Assembly: GCA_024704765.1 (NCBI GenBank)
Contig: JAKMXF010000221.1
Location: 372,001 to 436,000 of the forward strand
DNA: 64,000 nucleotides
DNA from: Oopsacas minuta
Taxonomy: Eukaryota > Porifera > Hexactinellida > Lyssacinosida > Leucopsacidae
Reading direction: 5' to 3'
Numbering within the stretch: position 1 is the stretch's first letter; each line of letters starts with the position of its first letter. The position numbers and the translations under genes are program-made. The notes beneath the pieces were generated by a model that worked only from the letters and a program-made list of their open reading frames with translations, was not told where the DNA came from and did not search any database. Positions 9,219 to 19,657 of the stretch are shown here, in pieces.

Positions 9219-12200
9219 ATGTCCAGATCTGATCTAAGTAACGGGCTGCTCACCGGACTCCCTCCCGATCTACAGACGAAACTCTTAAAGAAAATAGCTC
9301 AGCTTACAAAGGTTATTTATACTCTACACACGAAGAGCGAGGATCAAGACCAGATAACAGATGCTCTTAGGATAAAATACGAAGAGGATCTGACTAAATC
9401 TAGTCAGGAGTATGAGATTAGAGTTGAACAGTTCCACACTAAATATCTCCGTGAAATAGAGAAGTATAGAGGGCAATTAAAACAAGCAGATATCAAACTC
9501 AAGGAGATGAACGAATCACTGAAAAGTGTAGAGAACAAGTCTGAAACGCAGAAATCTTATTACATCAATGAACTATCTCTCTTAGATAAGAAGTATACGA
9601 ATGAATTGGATAAACTCTTAGATTCAGTGACAAAGAACAACAGCAGAGCGGCGAGTGTTAAAGAGATAGAAGATCAGAATCGGGAGAGGGTCAAACTTCT
9701 GGAAGAAGCACACCAAACAGAGATTGATAGAATTGTGTCAAAGTTTGTGGATGAGAACAAACTATTACGGAAAGAAATTGACTCTCTGCAATCGGAACAA
9801 GCTATAGAAAATAGAGAAAGAGAATCTTTGATAGAAACACATAGAGAACAGATGGAGAGATTGGTATCTGAGCAAGATAAGGCTCTGACAGATGCAAGAG
9901 AGGAAGCACAGAGTACTGTAGACCATCTCTTAGAAGATATGAAGGAGAAGTACGTGAAGGAGAGAGGGGTATTACACTCTCAAATATCATCAATGCAGAG
10001 CAAAATATCTTCTATAGAGCAAGATAACCAGAATCTGAATATCAGGTCTGGCCAGTTGGAGGACAAACTGCATGGAGCTAGCACTGAGAGTGAAGAATTA
10101 CAAAATGAGTTTAGAAAACTTTCTCAAGAAAAGATCTCTATAGAAGAAGAGCTTAATCTCAAGAATAGAGAGTTAGTCGCATTAATGAAGAGATATGAAA
10201 CTGTTCAGACTCTGGAAACGGATAGGATAACAAAGATTGGTGAATTGGAGATCAAATTATCTGCTTTAGGATCTACAATGAGTGCTTTAGAGTCTGAGAG
10301 AGATGCTCTATTCACCAGTCTCTCTGAGGCGAGAAAGGACAGTGAGAAACACTTGAACAGATTTAAACAGAACGACAGGGCTACAGAAGGTAGGATAAAA
10401 TGTCTAGAACAAGAGTGTGGCAAATTGAAACAACAGATAACAGTTCAGGATGAAGAAATGGAGAGTGAGAGAGGAAAGTCACGACTGACTCTTGAACAAC
10501 AAAAGGTCTTGCTAGAAAATAAAATGGAAGAGGAGCACAAGAGAGCTATGAAGAATGCAGAGAAGAACACACAAGCTGCTCTCATACAGTTACATCAAGA
10601 TCTAACTAATACACATCAATTCGAAGTGGAAAAACTGAGTTCTGAGAAAGATGAGAATATCAGAAGTCTTGAAGAAAGTGTAGAAGCACTTGTACGTGCG
10701 GTTAATGACAAGACTCGAGAGATAGACTCTCTAACTGTACGTCTAAAAGAGGGAGAGTCAGGAGCTGTGAACGCCGCAGAACAGGTCGGTGCTCTACAAA
10801 ACAAACTGAAACAAGTCTCATTAGAGATGAGAGATAAACACGATACAGAAATACAGCTTAATATAGATAAGATAGCTCTAGAAAGAATGTGTGAAGAGAT
10901 ACAGTTAGAAGCTAGGAAGAGAGAGCAAGAACTTATCGCTAATTCTAAAACAGAAACAAATACTTATATTTCTGAACTGAATCAGAAATGGGAATCCAAG
11001 AACGAAGAAGAACTCACAAATTTAGAGAATATTCTCAGACAAGCTCACACGACAGAGCTTAGCAGATATAAACTAGAATTTGAAGAGAAGTTAAGGTTAG
11101 AACTCGATAGAGTGGAGTCTGAATGGGGGGACAGAGATAACCAGAGAGAACAGGAGCTGGTCAGGATAGAGAGAGATCTGTTAGCAGCTCAGGAAGAGAA
11201 ACACAAGCTTCAAGCTGCTGTGGATGAGAAAGAACGGATGTTATTATGTGAGAAGAAGGAAAGAGAGCAGAACTCTAGCATCAGCAAAGAAGAAGTAGAG
11301 CGTATTAAGGAGCAATACAGTACGGAGGTAGAAGCAGTTAAACAAGCTATGAGTATGCGATCAGCTGCAGAAATGAGTGATCTACGTAGTCAGTATGAGA
11401 AGGAACTAGCTGGCGTTAGAGCAGGTCATAACGCCTCTGTTAATGCTCTTAAAGATAGTTTGAATAGAGAGAAGTTAGGAGTATTAAGAGAAATAGAGAC
11501 CAGGCATAGGACAGAAATTGAAGCTATAAGATCTAATAATTTACAGAGTATAGAGCAAATACAACGGAGCAATGAAGAAGAGAAGAAAAACAAATTATCT
11601 AAGCTGGAGGCAGAATTCAAACTGGTCCTGGAAGAGAAAGATGGAAGTGTTTCTGAGTTAAAGAGAGAATTAAGAGAGATGAGTAATCAAATAATCACTC
11701 AAGACAGCTCCAGTTTAGAATACAAGGAAGATATTTCCAGATTACATAATGCTATCAGAGATATGGGAGTGTCTTTAGAACAGAAGGAGAGCGAGCTCCT
11801 AGCAGCTAGAAGAAATAGCAGTCAGCAGCTGAAACAGAGAGATTTGGAGATTAGAACTATTCATCAGAAAGATGTGAAGATTCTGGAAGAGAGGTACCAG
11901 ATACGAGCCAAACAGCTGGCTGGAGATTTCACCTTAATAAGAAGAGGATTAGAGGGAAAGATTGAGGAATTGAATGAAGAACTGGAGCAAGCAGATAAGC
12001 GTTATTTTTCGAGAGAACCGCGGTCTGAAGATCTCATACTAATCTCTGAACTACAGAGAAGTGTTAATCTACGAGAAGCGGAGTTGGATAAAATGAGGGA
12101 AGAAATGAAATTCTACAAACTAGAATTGATAAATCGCGAGCAAAGTTATAACAAATTGTTTGGTACAAAGCCTAAAATTGGATTGGTTACTACCGCCGGT

Positions 12201-12389
12201 CAGACGAAGAGCAAGCCCACAGAAGGGGGAGTATCTTGTAACAGTTACCCGAGTGCACCCACCCTTACGTCACAGAGGTCCCGTGTGCTAACAACGAGCA
12301 GAGAGGGAGAGACTGTTAAACCAGCAAAAGCTGAACACAAGAGTAAGACACCAACTCCCAGTCAGGCTAGATTACAACACATTACTTAA
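9219..12389 (+). CDS. FAM184A: FAM184-family long coiled-coil protein, intronless
   Basis: The gene encodes 1,056 residues, nearly all heptad-repeat coiled coil rich in Glu, Lys, Gln and Ser. The N-terminus contains KIAQLTKVIYTLHTK (residues ~25-39), which matches the conserved start of vertebrate FAM184A/B. Near the C-terminus the segment NREQSYNKLFGTKPKIG resembles the family's ending motif. A ~60-residue Thr/Ser/Pro-rich basic tail follows. FAM184 function is poorly known. The vertebrate genes have many introns, so an intronless form is notable. The stop codon is only 9 bp from the stop of the convergent MOSPD gene. Confidence 0.8.
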   Translation: MSRSDLSNGLLTGLPPDLQTKLLKKIAQLTKVIYTLHTKSEDQDQITDALRIKYEEDLTKSSQEYEIRVEQFHTKYLREIEKYRGQLKQADIKLKEMNESLKSVENKSETQKSYYINELSLLDKKYTNELDKLLDSVTKNNSRAASVKEIEDQNRERVKLLEEAHQTEIDRIVSKFVDENKLLRKEIDSLQSEQAIENRERESLIETHREQMERLVSEQDKALTDAREEAQSTVDHLLEDMKEKYVKERGVLHSQISSMQSKISSIEQDNQNLNIRSGQLEDKLHGASTESEELQNEFRKLSQEKISIEEELNLKNRELVALMKRYETVQTLETDRITKIGELEIKLSALGSTMSALESERDALFTSLSEARKDSEKHLNRFKQNDRATEGRIKCLEQECGKLKQQITVQDEEMESERGKSRLTLEQQKVLLENKMEEEHKRAMKNAEKNTQAALIQLHQDLTNTHQFEVEKLSSEKDENIRSLEESVEALVRAVNDKTREIDSLTVRLKEGESGAVNAAEQVGALQNKLKQVSLEMRDKHDTEIQLNIDKIALERMCEEIQLEARKREQELIANSKTETNTYISELNQKWESKNEEELTNLENILRQAHTTELSRYKLEFEEKLRLELDRVESEWGDRDNQREQELVRIERDLLAAQEEKHKLQAAVDEKERMLLCEKKEREQNSSISKEEVERIKEQYSTEVEAVKQAMSMRSAAEMSDLRSQYEKELAGVRAGHNASVNALKDSLNREKLGVLREIETRHRTEIEAIRSNNLQSIEQIQRSNEEEKKNKLSKLEAEFKLVLEEKDGSVSELKRELREMSNQIITQDSSSLEYKEDISRLHNAIRDMGVSLEQKESELLAARRNSSQQLKQRDLEIRTIHQKDVKILEERYQIRAKQLAGDFTLIRRGLEGKIEELNEELEQADKRYFSREPRSEDLILISELQRSVNLREAELDKMREEMKFYKLELINREQSYNKLFGTKPKIGLVTTAGQTKSKPTEGGVSCNSYPSAPTLTSQRSRVLTTSREGETVKPAKAEHKSKTPTPSQARLQHIT

Positions 12390-12398
12390 CGAGTAATA

Positions 12399-13384
12399 CT
12401 ATTTGTTTGTAATAATCACTTCTCCATCATGAAATGTATTTCTAACTAGCACACTTATTAAATTACAAATATAATTACTACCTAGTTACAAACTTACCGA
12501 TTAGGAATGCTGCAATCAGCTTGTGGTTGTAATTAAGTGGATTATAACTCGGAAATTCTTCAAGAGAGAATGCTAGCACGGCTAGAGATACGGTAGTGAG
12601 TGCTATTGGAAGCCAGGGAATCTTCTTGTTAAGGAGTCCAGGCTTGTTACCTATACATTATAATGAATAAATCAAATATTACCATTGTATAATTCCCTAA
12701 AATATACCTTTCTTAGTTATCTTTGATTTAGTGCCATTCTTTCCAGTTGTAATAGCCTAATTGAATTAAATATGTAAATTATGATAATAAGTGAGAATTG
12801 GAGCTAACCTCTGTCTCTATAGAATCCTCGTTAATATTTATAAATACCGGAACATCTTTCTTTCCGATGCAAGCCTGATTAGAGAATATCTTCATTAGGA
12901 AATTGTCTGCATACCCAGTTATATTCTCTTCAATTGAACGCCGTATTATAGCACTATACAGCATGCAATAACAGAGTAATCTAGTACAGATAATGAATTA
13001 CTCACATTTCAACACAGAAATGAGGTTTCACAGATCCCTCAGCATTCCTTACAGTGTACTTCCTAGGAGCTGTCGTGTATACTATAGAACAATTATATAA
13101 TAGTGATGTCATAGAAATTATATTATTATCAATTCTGTACATTTATAATGAATCTCAAAGTCAAACGGATTGTAGAGAGTTAGATTCTTCTCGCACTGCT
13201 CCCGATTAAACACTAGCTTGTCAGAAGAGAGAATAACTGGTATCAGTCCGCCCTTCAATGAGCCATTAGCTGAGGGAGCTTCTCGTCCCTGGTGCCTTGC
13301 CTTTCTATGTTCTACTACGTAGCTAGGTCCAGTATTTGAGCGTGTGGATCTAACTGAATGTAAGCTCTCATCTGGAGAGTCCAT
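12399..13384 (-). CDS. MOSPD1: Motile-sperm-domain protein, MOSPD1/3-like (six exons)
   Basis: Exons are 13141-13384, 13006-13081, 12809-12953, 12708-12756, 12498-12650 and 12399-12445, all in phase. They encode about 237 residues. A ~45-residue polar leader precedes an MSP (VAP-like) domain. This starts at LIPVILSSDKLVF, continues with NLTLYNPFDFEIHYK and TAPRKYTV, and closes with EGSVKPHFCVE. Two C-terminal membrane segments follow (IPWLPIALTTVSLAVLAF and KLIAAFLIG), as in MOSPD1/3. The family sits in the ER membrane and binds FFAT-type motifs at organelle contact sites. Whether it corresponds to MOSPD1 or MOSPD3 cannot be decided here. Confidence 0.85.
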
Positions 13385-13534
13385 TCAGACAAATATCTGC
13401 TATAGTAAATGACATTGTATTTTGTTAAGAAGAAGTTTATCTTATTTCAAAATGATTCCATTAACCAAAGAACACAGCCAAAATATGATACTAAAAATAA
13501 GATACACTATTAATATTCCTTAAAAATTCTATAA

Positions 13535-14893
13535 TTATTGAGTCTCATCCTTCCGTTCAGCAGGAGTAGGTTCAGCACTAGGGGGTATCTCTTCAGGGGT
13601 AGCCTTGTCAGGAGGGGGTATCTCTTCAGGGGTAGCCTTGTCAAGAGGAGGTGTCTCTTCAGGTGTAGCCTTGTCAGGAGGGGGTATCTCTTCAGGGGTA
13701 GCCTTGTCAGGAGGGGGTGTCTCTTCAGGGGGTGTCTCTTCAGGGGTAGCCTTGTCAAGAGGAGGTGTCTCTTCAGGTGTAGCCTTGTCAGGAGGGGGTA
13801 TCTCTTCAGGGGTAGCCTTGTCAGGAGGAGGTGCCTCTTCAGGGGTAGCCTTGTCAGGATGGGGTGCTTCTACCGGAGCAGGATTAACTACACCTGTTCC
13901 AGAGAGGAGAGGAGTAGCCCCTTTTTGAGTAGGAATAAATCTCTGTAGAATCTCCTGAAGCTGTCTCATCAACATATCCTCTTCTTCAATGGTAGAGTGA
14001 GTACCAGTAGATAGGTGTTCGGGTATTACTACTCTGTCCTGGAAAAATCTTCCGCTGGGGAACTCTCTGATCCTTGGAGTAACACACAGCCAGTGAGCCG
14101 TGTCAGCTCCCTGTTGTGGAGTACGCAGTTTGTTACGCATCCACCAATGAAATGTAGGCAAACCTTTTTGCACTATAGTAGTATCAGCCCAGCCCGGATG
14201 CATTGTACTGAAATGAATGGATTCGTACATTTGTGACCAGTAACGCATGATAACAAGTTGCTGCCGTTTGTTCTGTGCATACACGAACACACTATCGAAC
14301 TTCCCTTTGGTTGAGTTAAGATCATTGGGTATCATCTTCATAGTGTACATTCCAGCAGAGCATACGGTAACTACTCTAGGGTCTATTGATCTCTCCAGAA
14401 TAGGAACAAATAATGTGGTCATTATATAGACTGCTAGCGTGTTCGTTGCAAAGTTAATTTCGAAATTTTCATCAGTCATAGTTCGTGTGTTCACGCAACA
14501 ACCAGCATTATTAACTAACACATCAAGAGGGGTACCAGTCCCAATGAACTCGGAGCAGAAGCGTAGCACATCCCTGGTTCTAGACAGGTCACACACGTAC
14601 AGGAATACATTCTCATTTCCGGTTTCCTTCTTAATCTTTTCCCTAGCATCTACACCTCTCTGCTCGTTACGACACACCATATGTACTGTACCACCAGATC
14701 TAGCTATGTTTAGAGCTACACAGTATCCGATACCACTGTTTGAACCTGTTATCATATAGCCTCTCCCTGTCAAGTCTCCTCCAAGGTCTCCTTCTATGAA
14801 AGCACGACTCGCTTTCTCGTAACCTCCCCTAGTATACTCCTTTGTACCCTTATGAAACCAAGAAGCGTTTCTGAAAAATGACTGTGACATCAC
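13535..14893 (-). CDS. DHRS12: Short-chain dehydrogenase DHRS12-like with repeat tail
   Basis: The gene is intronless and encodes 452 residues. Residues 1-330 are a classical-type SDR that closely resembles DHRS12. It has TGSNSGIG (49-56, cofactor loop), NNAG (128-131), a catalytic Ser near 179, and Tyr205/Lys209 in YAQNK. The family signatures WFHKGTKEYT at the start and MHPGWADT are also present. The substrate is not established. Residues ~345-450 are a Pro/Glu-rich tandem-repeat tail of the form DKATPEEIPPP, absent from vertebrate DHRS12 (~320 residues). The tail is encoded by a 33-bp minisatellite. The catalytic domain looks intact. Confidence 0.88.
   Translation of the reverse strand: MMSQSFFRNASWFHKGTKEYTRGGYEKASRAFIEGDLGGDLTGRGYMITGSNSGIGYCVALNIARSGGTVHMVCRNEQRGVDAREKIKKETGNENVFLYVCDLSRTRDVLRFCSEFIGTGTPLDVLVNNAGCCVNTRTMTDENFEINFATNTLAVYIMTTLFVPILERSIDPRVVTVCSAGMYTMKMIPNDLNSTKGKFDSVFVYAQNKRQQLVIMRYWSQMYESIHFSTMHPGWADTTIVQKGLPTFHWWMRNKLRTPQQGADTAHWLCVTPRIREFPSGRFFQDRVVIPEHLSTGTHSTIEEEDMLMRQLQEILQRFIPTQKGATPLLSGTGVVNPAPVEAPHPDKATPEEAPPPDKATPEEIPPPDKATPEETPPLDKATPEETPPEETPPPDKATPEEIPPPDKATPEETPPLDKATPEEIPPPDKATPEEIPPSAEPTPAERKDETQ
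13570..13875. repeat. 33-bp in-frame minisatellite within the DHRS12 tail
   Basis: About nine tandem units of 33 bp, plus one 15-bp partial unit, encode 11-residue repeats (consensus EIPPPDKATPE, with E(I/T/A)PP(P/L)). A larger block spanning the I-P and T-L variants occurs twice, so there is higher-order structure from unequal exchange. Because 33 is a multiple of three, other frames also stay open through the array and give spurious overlapping reading frames. Confidence 0.9.
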
Positions 14894-15003
14894 TACAATA
14901 TATATGTTAATATTATTAACACCTATCAGTTGATAAACCCATACAAATCATAAAAATATAGACATCTGATACAACCACTAAAAACACCTATAACGTTATA
15001 ACA

Positions 15004-17383
15004 CTAAGAGAATATCTTAATTCTGTCAGTGATACAAGCTCTACATAACGGACATACATACAGCTCCTTAGCACACGTCTCACATATCTGATGATGTCTA
15101 CAGGGCATCAATACAATAGCCTTCTCTTCAGTAGCACATACGATACACAGTCTCTGGTCATCTAGTACTCTCATTTCTTCTTGAAGAAGATTTGTGAGTT
15201 CTTTAACTCGTACCTCACTAACTGAGGATACAGGACCCTCTCTATTGCAGATTAGCTCGTAGAGAGCATTACTCCTCTCCGCGAGCATTTTTCTCAATCG
15301 TAATATCTTCTGTTTTTCAACCTCCTCGCCCCTAGCGTGACTAGCCCTGACTTCCTCAAGATTAGATCGTAGCTCATCAATTAGGTCTTGTTTGTGTGAT
15401 AGGTCACTCCGTGTATCAATCAATTCATCTTTCAGCTTACTTAACTCCTTGCTAGCTGCTGTATCCGCTTCTCTCATCTTGTCATCATAGGACTGTATAA
15501 GGGCAGCTTGTTTGTTAAAGAAGTTATCCTCTCCATCCTGTAGCTTCTGCTCCAGTATAGTAACCTCGTGCTGTAGACTCTGATACTGAGTAAGCATTGT
15601 CCCTTCTCTCTGTACCATCTGATTCTTCAAATACTCTAAACTCTCACTCAGAGCTTGTATTCGTTCTTCCTTCTCCTTTGTAAGGAGGGTGTCTGGCAGT
15701 ATGTGTATGCTCTGACAGAAAGGAGGGACCGTATGACAAACTTGAGACATGAGATCTCCCAGAATAGAAGCGTACCCGAAAGTTACGCCAGAAACCATCA
15801 TTTGATTGGTAGGGAAACTCACTATAGAGACAAATTTAACAACAGAGCTTATAGAGTAATTAAACTAACTTACTAGCATCCTGCTTGAGTGTAAAGAAAA
15901 TAGAATTAGCTAGGAATCCGTGAGGAAAGAAGGGATGAGCTGTAGCACTATTTACACAGAACTTAGAACAAATAGTATCACGGTTAAGCATCCATAATGG
16001 TATCTGTATGAACTTCTCTACTGTTATATGTATCTTATCAACTCTTTGTAAAGTAATAATCACACACCCGATGGAAATACTGGGATATACTGTTCTCACA
16101 ATTTGTACGGCATGTCTGAGAATATTCATCTCATCTTCTGATAAGCTGTCAACAGAGACTATATCATCAAATAGCTTCATACCCGGGTTAATATTTGTCT
16201 TAAGGTACTGTTCACGGGATAGGAACATACCAGACCGCATCAGGAGATCTACCAACATGTTATTACACACTATTATATTCTGTCCTATTTCCGTCTTTAT
16301 GTCAGAGAGAGAACTTCCTGATGAACTGAGGGGGTATGCTTCCTCCCCGTACCGCTTAAAGAACTCCATAGCTAGAGATTTAGCCGTCTGTCTATTGTCA
16401 AAATAAAACCCTGCATGTCTTGTGTCACAACTATTGTCTCCCTTCTCCACTAATAGTCCCAAATACACGGGAATCAATTCCGGACGTGACTCCAGGGCTC
16501 TTGCCCACATAGCGGACAAAGTGTGATCCAGTTCTGACTGTTGTAGCACAGATCTCCTGTCTCTGTCTAGTCTAAGTATATGCAAATTAACGCCAGCTAG
16601 CATTCCTCCAGCTGCCTTAGACATGTCTGACACCCAAATCTGTCTAACATACAATTGCCCTGAGAACCTGGGAGCTAGCAATAACCAACCAGATTCACTC
16701 TTAACAAAATCTTCCTGAAGTAATGTTTCTAAGAATAGGAATCTCTGAGAGAACTTCCTCCACTCGCTCAGTAGGATGGGATACAAGGTCAGACAAGTAT
16801 CAGTAGGGGACAATTGGAGAGTAGAGGTGTCAACATCTACCTCTCCTTCTGCATTCCTCTTACTAACTTGTATAGTAAGTACCTGCTCTTCAAATACAGG
16901 GTCACGTTCCATACAGAAGCCCCATTTATCACTTTGTGTCTGCATAACTAGTTGTCTCCCCTCGCGAACCAACGCCAGAGCTCCTACCTTAAGTCCCTCC
17001 CCAAACTGACCGATAACTTCTTTTCTTTCTGACTTAGCAGAGTATCCAAGTAGCAGAACCTTACGAGCTAACTCTGTATAACTGTTGATAAGATGAATAG
17101 AGTTATTCAGTTTATCTACTTCTATTCTACCCAATTGTATTTCCTCCGTCTCCCCGTAGTAGCGAGCATAAGCACTGTATACCTCAAGGACCTGAGATTC
17201 ATTTCGAGAGAGTAACGGACCTTCTAACGATTTGTTTTGTGGTACAGAATTGGATATGTGATCTATTGTAGAAAGGAGACCGTCATACCAATTCTGTACT
17301 ATCTCTCTAAGTCCTTCCCATATCTTCCAAGACTTAGCATAATCTTGCGTGAGAGAGAGACGGATGGTATGCTCACTCATCAA
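15004..17383 (-). CDS. GHKL-type ATPase / coiled-coil / RING finger protein (two exons)
   Basis: Exon 1 (15874-17383) and exon 2 (15004-15821) join across a 52-bp GTAAGT..TATAG intron, giving about 775 residues. The N-terminus has GHKL/HSP90-like ATP-binding motifs: EIVQNWYDG (N-box, 27-35) and GQFGEGLKVGALAL (125-138). The expected DxGxG between them is degenerate (HLINSYTEL). Residues ~550-700 form a coiled coil. A C-terminal C3HC4 RING at 729-764 (CIVC, MPCRHHQIC, CPLC) ends in RIKIFS, like the RINGs of IAP-type E3 ligases. The likely role is a ubiquitin ligase with an ATP-dependent clamp or chaperone-like module, by analogy to GHKL proteins such as sacsin and MORC. I know no named vertebrate orthologue. 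The second exon has no ATG of its own before the splice, which supports one fused gene. Confidence 0.8.
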
Positions 17384-17642
17384 TCTACATATAGAGGAGT
17401 TTGACTGTTAGGAAGTTGTATTCGCATGAATTCCCCTTGCTAATTCGCAAAGATAGAGAATAATGACATTACGTACAGTATTCATCCCCGACACATAGAT
17501 ACGTATTGAATGTGAAACTTTAATAATTCAAATTCCATTTGTAAGAAACTAAAGCTAAAATTAAGATAATAGTAAGTGTTGCATAAAGTAGAAACGATGC
17601 TCGGCTAGAAATTAAGGAATTACACTAACTACGTATTTGTAA

Positions 17643-18407
17643 TTATATACTAGTTCTCTGCCATGGATAGGTGATGGGTGCGTCACTACCCTTTTTGATC
17701 CACATTGGTTTAGATGCGTTTGTTGTTACATTTTCACACATAATTTGCTCTGCATTTTCACTTCTCCATTTGTTAACAAAATCTTCATTATACAATACTT
17801 TAGCTATTCCAAGTTCTCTACAACAGGAAGTGAGAGCTTCTCTCTTAGCAAATTCAAAAGCATAAACTAATCCACTCTTATAACCACTCGGAGTATACCA
17901 AGGACCATCTCCAATAGCCATCATCATGAATCTCCCCGAGATATACAAACCGAATTCTCGACTAACAATTCTTGAACCATCAGGGTTTTGTATGAATGAA
18001 GGCTCAGAGATTGGAATAATATTCCAACCGCCTATGCCAAATGTTTTGTTAAGCAAGTCTGGATAGTAGCTAGATGGTACATATAAACTTCCATCCACCC
18101 GCTTAATTCTAATATCAACAGGTTCAGGGGGAGTATGGAGTAAGGAAACTATCTTATCACTCAGAGGTTCCTTACAAATACCAATAAACGGGTCATTGGG
18201 CGTAGGTGTAGCTTGATAATATTTCCTCAAATCTTCAAGTGAAGAATCATTCGGCCTTCTACTACGAGGGGGTGACCAGTTTGAAAAATTTTCTCCTTCA
18301 GAGACCGCTTGATTGGAAGGATCATAATAGTTTCTGTGTCTTGTAGCGGCCGTAGCTTGTAAGCGAGGGGATGCTATTAGCAATTTTCTTATGGTACTAC
18401 ACAACAT
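17643..18407 (-). CDS. MGM101: Mitochondrial genome maintenance protein MGM101 homologue
   Basis: The gene encodes 254 residues and is intronless. Residues 1-25 are basic and lack acids (LLIASPRLQATAATRHR), which suits a mitochondrial presequence. The core from ~95 to the end matches the yeast Mgm101 fold: VDGSLYVPSSYY, NKTFGIGGWNIIP, SREFGLYISGRF, CCRELGIAKVLYNEDFVNKW and a C-terminal ITYPW. Mgm101 is a Rad52-like ring-forming single-strand annealing protein needed for mtDNA recombination and repair in yeast. It is well known from fungi and is absent from vertebrates, so its presence here is informative about the organism. No frameshift or missing core segment is seen. Confidence 0.9.
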   Translation of the reverse strand: MLCSTIRKLLIASPRLQATAATRHRNYYDPSNQAVSEGENFSNWSPPRSRRPNDSSLEDLRKYYQATPTPNDPFIGICKEPLSDKIVSLLHTPPEPVDIRIKRVDGSLYVPSSYYPDLLNKTFGIGGWNIIPISEPSFIQNPDGSRIVSREFGLYISGRFMMMAIGDGPWYTPSGYKSGLVYAFEFAKREALTSCCRELGIAKVLYNEDFVNKWRSENAEQIMCENVTTNASKPMWIKKGSDAPITYPWQRTSI

Positions 18408-19657
18408 GTTAAGTGATACGACAGTGCTACTATTATATCTAGTATATGATTGATAAATGATGTTAACTTAATATCTCAATAAATACAGGGAGGGTTAAAG
18501 AAATAACCTCCACGGTAAAGCTACAATTCTAAATCCCAAACACAAACATTCCAGCAACATCAAAGTTAAAGATCATAAAGTGATCAATACCATGCGCAAA
18601 GCATTGAAATGTAATTGAAAGTATTTCCGTAATACATCCACCAATTAGTTAAGAACTCATTTATTATTCAAAAGAAATTATTTCCTAAGCAAATCTGCAG
18701 AAATAAACAGAATAAGTGGTTTGTCAATAATGAGTATTTGAGTAATAAATAAAAGGTAATAGGAATAGAGAAATTGATTACTTTAAATATGCCCGAATTT
18801 GCCGAATACTCTTGTTGACAGCTTGTCAATGAATATAACATAATACATTCAAGTTAAACAAGTTATCAAAATGGAATTGTTAATCCCTAAAGTTTTATGG
18901 AGAAGTAAATTATATTTATGAATTTTGATACTTAAGGATCTGAGAACTGCATTCTATGTAGCAGATAGAAATTAGGGAACTACGGGAGCTAATATCTCCT
19001 CGAAATTAAGGAACTATCCTCAAAAAGTCAATAAAACATTTTCGTGAGAGATGTAAGATGCGATTTAATACAAATCCACCACCAGTTGTGGTGTACTAGT
19101 AATTATTAAATAGGAGAGCGTATTTGCTAATTAATTCCTTTATTCTAGTGGAATATTATGAACAGAAATGGTCATATCCTAAGATGATGTTAATATATTT
19201 ACAGCTGTATTAGAAAAAGGCTACGTTATCTGTCATTGAGAATGAATTGATTAAATCATAAATCCCAATATTACAACCATAATTATGAATAGAAAGTAAA
19301 CTGAAAAATAAATTCAAACAAAGAGATTAAATTCTAACGATAAAGATGATTAATTAGAGAATTGTTAAGTGGACAAATTCTAGATAAATTGGTAGAGATT
19401 ATAGCAAACAGAGTTTAAATAGCTCAGGTCAGATATGAGATTCTTCGAAGAAATGGAAAATAAATGACTTCAGTTTGAAAGAACTGGTATAGCTGGAAGC
19501 TATACTATTCTATCAATCAGAAATTCTCAAAATATTGCACGAGCTTAAATATAATAATGTTAGGTGTAGAATTACTTTGAAGGCAAATTTATAATGTTAA
19601 AGAGTATAAATAGATAGTTGAATCGAAGAATATAGAATAACTAGTCTCCTAGCTAAA
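18408..19657. other. 1.25-kb AT-rich gap upstream of MGM101 and the orphan gene
   Basis: This divergent intergenic stretch is strongly AT-rich and has no open frame of note. A small 15-bp palindrome, TTGACA-gct-TGTCAA, lies near 18815. I see no tRNA, repeat array or transposon coding. It should contain the promoters of MGM101 (minus) and the 19658 gene (plus). Confidence 0.5.

Noticed and set aside
9068-9253. Minus-strand frame overlapping the FAM184 start
   Set aside because: Short, with no coding-like composition and no homology.
13538-13948. Overlapping open frames on the plus strand across the DHRS12 tail
   Set aside because: They are open only because the 33-bp repeat is a multiple of three. 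No start context or homology is seen.
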